In this document: positions 24,324 through 28,079 of the stretch, in pieces
Numbering within the stretch: the stretch's first letter is position 1
Layout of the letters: each line of letters begins with the position of its first letter
From: Coneutiohabitans thermophilus
GTDB taxonomy: Bacteria > Zhuqueibacterota > Zhuqueibacteria > Zhuqueibacterales > Zhuqueibacteraceae
NCBI GenBank assembly: GCA_034505235.1
Contig: JAPDQY010000074.1
Coordinates: forward strand, 1-28,079
Direction: 5' to 3'
Length of the DNA: 28,079 nucleotides
Program-made: the position numbers and the translations under genes
Notes under the pieces: model-generated
What the model was told of the DNA's origin: nothing
The model's database searches: none
The model's input: the letters and a program-made list of their open reading frames with translations, nothing else

Positions 24324-25406
24324 TCAGGCATGCAAATCATCGAGCGCCCGGGCCAGTCGCTGCAAACCGGCGGCGACCATATCCACCGGCCCGCCCAGGG
24401 CAACACGAAAATGCGGTGACATGCCGAAAAAGTGGCCGGGCACCACGGTGGTGTCATGCTGTTCGCGCAGGCGGGTGCACAAATCCTCGACACTGCCGTG
24501 CAGCAACCGCGGAAAACTGATCATGCCGAATTCGGTGCGCACCGCCTGCAAGTCCGGCCGGGAATCGAGGAAGGTGTGCCAGGCGTGGCGGTTTGCCTGC
24601 AAAATCTCCCGCGCCCGGCGGGCGAGGCGTTCGATTTGCGCCAGCGCCAGCACGCTCAGGCGTTCGGCAACATGAGGCGCGTTGACGCCAAAGAGATCAT
24701 TCAAGCGCCAGATTCTTTTCGCCAGCTCCGGCTCGGCCAGAATCCAGCCGCAGCGCAGCCCGCTCAGACCGTAGGCTTTGGTGAGACTGCCGGTGACGAT
24801 GAACTCTTCACCAAGTTGAATCGCACTCGGCGGCCGGGCCTCGAACAGGGCTTCGCGATAGACTTCGTCGACGAGCACACGGCTGCCCACGCGCCGTGCC
24901 AGCCCGCCGATTTGTCGCAAGGTGTCGTTGTCGGTGAACACGCCGCTGGGATTGTGCAGATTGGAAATCACGATGAGCCGGGTGCGTGGCGTGAGTACGC
25001 GCTCGATTTCGGCGGGATCGATCCGAAAACCGTCCGCCCATTTGCGGTTGAAATGGCGGACCCGGGCGCCGAGAAATTGCGCCGTGGCGGTCAACAACTC
25101 ATAGGTCGGATGCTCGATTAAGACCTCATCACCGGGCGCAAACACCGCCGCCATCGCCAGATGATTGGCCATCGAGGTGCCGTTGGCCGCCACCACACAA
25201 GCGGGATCGACCCCGCAATGGCGCGCGATTGCCTGTTGCAGCGGCGCGTAGCCATAACCCGCCGGCCCGCTCAATTCCAGGTCGGCCAGCGTCACCTGCA
25301 ATTCTGCCAGCGGATAGTTCACCAAGCCGCTCGAAGCGAGATTGTAACGGCTGCCGGAATGCAGTTTGGCCCATTCCATGTAGGGCGAGCTCATCACGCG
25401 GGTCAT
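24324..25406 (-). CDS. PLP-dependent aminotransferase, class I/II (fold type I)
   Basis: A 360-residue cytosolic aminotransferase. Signatures in order: YGYAPLQQAIARH, substrate/PLP loop AANGTSMANHL, NLHNPSG (Asn152), VDEVYRE (Asp180, Tyr183), GSLTKAYGLSGLRCGW with the PLP lysine at 210 and Arg218, and the C-terminal PHFRVALGG with the carboxylate-binding Arg. The N-terminal MEWAKLHSGSRYNLASSG is shared by a small subgroup of class I/II enzymes of unclear substrate. It begins 24 bp after the permease stop; ATG 25406 has AGGTGA close upstream. The pairing suggests the permease imports the amino acid that the enzyme deaminates. No terminator is clear after it. Confidence 0.93.
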   Translation of the reverse strand: MTRVMSSPYMEWAKLHSGSRYNLASSGLVNYPLAELQVTLADLELSGPAGYGYAPLQQAIARHCGVDPACVVAANGTSMANHLAMAAVFAPGDEVLIEHPTYELLTATAQFLGARVRHFNRKWADGFRIDPAEIERVLTPRTRLIVISNLHNPSGVFTDNDTLRQIGGLARRVGSRVLVDEVYREALFEARPPSAIQLGEEFIVTGSLTKAYGLSGLRCGWILAEPELAKRIWRLNDLFGVNAPHVAERLSVLALAQIERLARRAREILQANRHAWHTFLDSRPDLQAVRTEFGMISFPRLLHGSVEDLCTRLREQHDTTVVPGHFFGMSPHFRVALGGPVDMVAAGLQRLARALDDLHA

Positions 25407-25430
25407 GATTTCACCTGCTTTGGAAATGAT

Positions 25431-26789
25431 TCATTGCCTGCCACTTTTCCCCCGCCACCAAAAAAACGCCGGAATGCCGGCGAGCAAAATTGCCAGACCG
25501 ATCAAGGTATTTTGTGGATAGGCAAGGAAGGTGTTGAGCACGATCAGCCAGCACGAGGCCACGAAGAAGGCCGTGGTCCAAGGGTGGCCGGGCACGCGAT
25601 AGCCGGGGGATTGCGGGTTGCCCCGCCGGCGCAACACGAACAGACAGGTGGCGGTCAATCCGAAGAATATGAAATCAATCGAAACGACATAGTTGAGAAT
25701 CTGTTCATAGCGGCCGGAGAAGGCGATGATGATGGCGAACAGTCCCTGCAAGGTGATTGCCAGAATCGGTACATGTGTGCGCGGGTGCAGCCGCGCCACG
25801 GCTTTGAAGAATACGCCATCTTCCGCCATCGCAAAGTACACGCGCGGCGCGGTGAGAATGCCCTGACTCAGAAAGCCGAGAGTGGAAATGGCAATGCCGA
25901 TCGCGATCACCGCCGCGCCTTTTTCGCCGAGCACCACGCGCATGACTTGCGAGGCGGGCGCGTTGGTTTGCGCGAGCCCCGCCGCGCCCAGCACGTGCAC
26001 GCACACGAGATTGACCGCCAGATACAGCACGATCACGCCCGCGACGCCGAGCAGCAAGCCGCGCGGCAAATCTCTGCCGGGATGGCGCATTTCGCCGGCC
26101 ACAAAACTCGAAGTTTGCCAGCCGCCGTAGGCAAAGAACACCGGAATGATGGCGGCCGCCATTGCCGACAGCAACGGCAGACCCGGCGGCCGGTCCAGCA
26201 GCGGCCGCCAGGTGAGCCGTGATTCATCTGCCAGCAGGAAGCCGCACAACACCAGGCCGACGATCGCAGCAATTTTCAGCAGCATCAGCAGGCTTTGCAC
26301 CGTGCTGCCCGGCCGCACGCCCAGGCAGTTGATCAGCGTCAGGACCGCCAGCGCCACGGCCGCAACCAGCCAGTCCGCCAGCGCCAAACCGGTCAGCTCG
26401 AGAAAATAGCGGCCGAAGGTGACGGCCACCGCGGCCATGCCGCCGGTTTGCACCACCAGCAGCAGGCACCAGCCGTAAAGGAACGCCACCAGCGGGTGAT
26501 AGGCTTCGCGCAGGTAGGCATATTGCCCGCCCACCTGGGGCATGCGGGCGGCCAGTTCGGCATAGATGAACGCGCCGAGCAATGCAATCACGCCGCCGAA
26601 CAGCCACGCACCCAGGATGAGAAACGGCGTGTGCACCTGCTGTGCGACGACGTAGGGATTCATGAAAATGCCGGAGCCGATGATGCCGCCCATGACCAGC
26701 ATGGTGGCGTCGAACAAACCGAGTTGCCGGGAGAGCTGCGGCGGAGCAGCAGAAGAAGTGCGTGCGGGGGCATCGTGTGAGGGGTTCAC
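25431..26789 (-). CDS. APC superfamily amino acid permease
   Basis: A 452-residue inner-membrane transporter with about 12 hydrophobic helices. LGLFDATMLVMGGIIGSGIF is the APC helix-1 motif (GxIIGSGIF), followed by ELAARMPQVGGQYAYLREAY in helix 3, FFAYGGWQTSSFVAGEMRHP in helix 6 and PRVYFAMAEDGVFFKAVARL in the helix 8-9 loop. That makes it LAT/APC-like (amino acid exchanger or proton symporter). The predicted start is GTG 26789, with AAGGAAG 4 nt upstream; the next ATG is much further in. It is the first gene of a two-gene operon with the aminotransferase. Substrate specificity cannot be read. Confidence 0.94.
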   Translation of the reverse strand: MNPSHDAPARTSSAAPPQLSRQLGLFDATMLVMGGIIGSGIFMNPYVVAQQVHTPFLILGAWLFGGVIALLGAFIYAELAARMPQVGGQYAYLREAYHPLVAFLYGWCLLLVVQTGGMAAVAVTFGRYFLELTGLALADWLVAAVALAVLTLINCLGVRPGSTVQSLLMLLKIAAIVGLVLCGFLLADESRLTWRPLLDRPPGLPLLSAMAAAIIPVFFAYGGWQTSSFVAGEMRHPGRDLPRGLLLGVAGVIVLYLAVNLVCVHVLGAAGLAQTNAPASQVMRVVLGEKGAAVIAIGIAISTLGFLSQGILTAPRVYFAMAEDGVFFKAVARLHPRTHVPILAITLQGLFAIIIAFSGRYEQILNYVVSIDFIFFGLTATCLFVLRRRGNPQSPGYRVPGHPWTTAFFVASCWLIVLNTFLAYPQNTLIGLAILLAGIPAFFWWRGKSGRQ

Positions 26790-27149
26790 GGGTCTTCCTT
26801 GGAATGGGAAGTGGCAACGGTATCAGTCCAACGGAGACAATTGTGATAGCGAAGGGCATCGCCCTGGAAAACGTCCCCGCCACGGGTATGAAGCCCCGAC
26901 GGGGTGAGATAGAATTGCCTGCGCTCGATCCCGACACCGCGATCCTATTCCGCCCCGCTGAGGCCTGCGGATGCTGTGATTGACTTCGTCACCAGGGCGT
27001 TGCCCTTCGCTGCTGCATGCTGCCCGATTCGGGGCGGCTGGGGCAAATGATAACATTTTTTCCCACCAATGCCAGGCCATTCTGGTGAAATGAAAATGCC
27101 GATGCCACCAGGATCGGCGCGGCAAGCTGCGCCCTCGCGCTGGTTCTGC
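26790..27149. repeat. intergenic palindromic repeat pair (inverted copies)
   Basis: This 360-bp gap between the permease and the metallophosphoesterase holds no gene but two palindromic units. GCGAAGGGCATCGCCCTGG (26849-26867) and CCAGGGCGTTGCCCTTCGC (26992-27010) are inverted copies differing at one base. Each is a hairpin itself (AGGGC/GCCCT). Between and beside them are GCCCCGACGGGGTGAGATAG and CGATTCGGGGCGGCTGGGGC. The pattern looks like a REP-type intergenic repeat. Confidence 0.65.
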
Positions 27150-27944
27150 CTATCCTCTTTTCAACTTGATCACCGTCACTTCCGCGGGCGCGCCCAGGCG
27201 AATCGGCGGGCCCCAATAACCGGTGCCGTTGCTGACGTAGATCCAGGTGTTGCCGTGGCGGTGCAAGCCCGAGACATAAGGCTGTTGCAACGGCACGAGA
27301 AAATTCCAGGGAAAAAACTGGCCGCCGTGCGTGTGGCCGGAGAGTTGCAGATCGAAGCCGGCCCGGGCTGCCGCGAAAATGCTGCGTGGCTGATGCGCCA
27401 GCAAAATCTTCAACTCGGCCGGCGGCGCGTTGGCGAGGGCCTGTGCGGGATTGGAATCGTGATGCGGCACAAACGGTCCGGCCCCAAAATCCGGCACGCC
27501 CGCGATGAGCACGCGGCTGCTGCCATGCGTCACCACGCGATGTTCATTCAACAGCACGGTGAAGCCCAGGCGGCGCGCTTCCGCCAGCCAGGCCTCGGCA
27601 CCGGAATAGTATTCATGATTGCCGGTGACGTGAAACTTGCCGTAGCGGCTGGAGAGTTGGGCCAGCGGCGCAACGTCCTCGCGCAGATGAGCCACCCCGC
27701 CGTCGGCCAGATCGCCGGTGAAAACGATCACATCCGGCGCCAGACGATTGACGGCCGCCACCACTTTTTTCACGAAGGCGGCTGTGATGGTATCCCCGAC
27801 ATGCAAATCACTGATCTGCACCAGGCGGAGGCTTTCCAGCTCGGGCGGCAAGTTTGGCAGTGGCACGGTCACTTCCACCACGGCCGGCGTGCGGCGGGCT
27901 TGATAAACACCGTAGCCCACCAGCACCGCGGTCAATCCCAGCAC
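27150..27944 (-). CDS. metallophosphoesterase, N-terminus lost near the right edge
   Basis: A calcineurin-type metallophosphoesterase of the YkoQ/YaeI-like membrane-anchored group. It has the full motif set: VQISDLHVGD, FTGDLADGG, VTGNHEYYSG, LAHQPRS and SGHTHGGQFFPW, which bind two metals and cleave a phosphoester. In the family this can be a lipid or UDP-sugar-lipid diphosphate. A hydrophobic segment LGLTAVLVGYGVYQARR precedes the domain and is the end of a TM helix. The 5' end is uncertain: the frame stays open to the window edge, but beyond about 27950 the sequence reads better as plus-strand HrcA. The GTG at 27944 is therefore only a nominal start. The usual protein is longer, with more N-terminal helix sequence. 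Confidence 0.88.
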   Translation of the reverse strand: MLGLTAVLVGYGVYQARRTPAVVEVTVPLPNLPPELESLRLVQISDLHVGDTITAAFVKKVVAAVNRLAPDVIVFTGDLADGGVAHLREDVAPLAQLSSRYGKFHVTGNHEYYSGAEAWLAEARRLGFTVLLNEHRVVTHGSSRVLIAGVPDFGAGPFVPHHDSNPAQALANAPPAELKILLAHQPRSIFAAARAGFDLQLSGHTHGGQFFPWNFLVPLQQPYVSGLHRHGNTWIYVSNGTGYWGPPIRLGAPAEVTVIKLKRG

Positions 27945-27950
27945 CGCGAG

Positions 27951-28079
27951 ATTGGTGGCGAGCAGCAGCTCATGCAGTTGCTCGCCATGGGCCAGCAGAG
28001 CCAGGGCGTGCAGATCTTCATCGGCGGCGAATCGGGGGCCATGCCGGTGGACGAGTGCAGCCTGGTCACCGCGCCCTAC
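27951..28079 (+). pseudogene. HrcA-like fragment (heat-inducible repressor C-terminal region), head-on with the preceding gene
   Basis: Reading plus-strand codons to the edge gives GGEQQLMQLLAMGQQSQ, then GVQIFIGGESGAMPVDECSL and VTAPY. 'GVQIFIGGES..P...CS.VTAPY' is the conserved C-terminal region of HrcA, the repressor of heat-shock operons, in the form found in proteobacteria. By my count 40 of 43 third positions are G or C, far above the surrounding genes. The N-terminal two-thirds of HrcA is absent: upstream plus-strand sequence is the antisense of the metallophosphoesterase. Either a rearranged fragment or, more likely, a chimeric contig end. The exact junction is not defined (about 27945-27960), and the protein may continue off-window. 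Confidence 0.65.

Overview
The window reads as one GC-rich stretch of a chromosome or metagenome contig from an uncultured Gram-negative bacterium. The evidence is an outer-membrane barrel gene of the DUF5916 type, a lipoprotein with a lipobox, two SPOR-type peptidoglycan-binding proteins and a membrane-bound lytic transglycosylase. Nothing here fixes the phylum. Dispersed GTCATTC hairpins and DUF5916 would fit an FCB-type or candidate-phylum bacterium, but that is a guess. No rRNA, tRNA, CRISPR array, transposase or phage gene was seen.

Layout. (1) Minus strand, 1-2547: the start of an ImmA/IrrE-type HTH-peptidase gene cut by the left edge, a cold-shock protein, a double-domain universal stress protein and a family 2 glycosyltransferase. 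(2) Plus strand, 2908-3904: two tandem, related SPOR-type secreted proteins. (3) Minus strand, 3948-11899: diaminopimelate decarboxylase (lysA), a Cache-HAMP-PP2C-HATPase phosphatase, a GAF/AAA+/Fis regulator with an altered GAFTGA loop, an FHA-TM-lytic transglycosylase fusion, and a fatty-acid desaturase resembling sphingolipid delta-4 desaturases. (4) Plus strand, 12368-19574: a sulfur-handling island. It has an ECF sigma factor with a C-terminal cysteine module, a TauE/SafE exporter, a persulfide-dioxygenase-like metallo-beta-lactamase fused to two rhodanese domains, a YeeE/YedE (PmpA/PmpB) transporter pair, thioredoxin, a cysteine-containing Crp/Fnr regulator and a DUF2892 membrane protein closed by a strong terminator. 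Hairpin repeats and a nested MITE-like element lie around the thioredoxin gene. (5) Minus strand, 20262-27944: a small membrane protein, a DUF5916 gene broken by one in-frame TAG at a normally conserved Trp, an aminotransferase-permease operon and a metallophosphoesterase whose N-terminus is lost near the right edge.

How the genes work together. The sulfur island makes sense as import of thiosulfate or another reduced sulfur species (YeeE pair), oxidation of the persulfide to sulfite (MBL-rhodanese), sulfite export (TauE), thiol recycling (thioredoxin), and two candidate thiol- or metal-responsive regulators, one at each end. The minus-strand block 5364-10764 looks like a phosphorylation and envelope theme: a phosphatase with its own kinase-like ATPase fold, a sigma-54-type activator, and a cell-wall lytic enzyme with a cytosolic phosphothreonine-binding FHA domain.

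The last ~130 bases read on the plus strand as a very GC3-rich piece of a proteobacterial-type HrcA, colliding head-on with the metallophosphoesterase. This may be a chimeric contig end. All calls come from reading the sequence; no database search was run.
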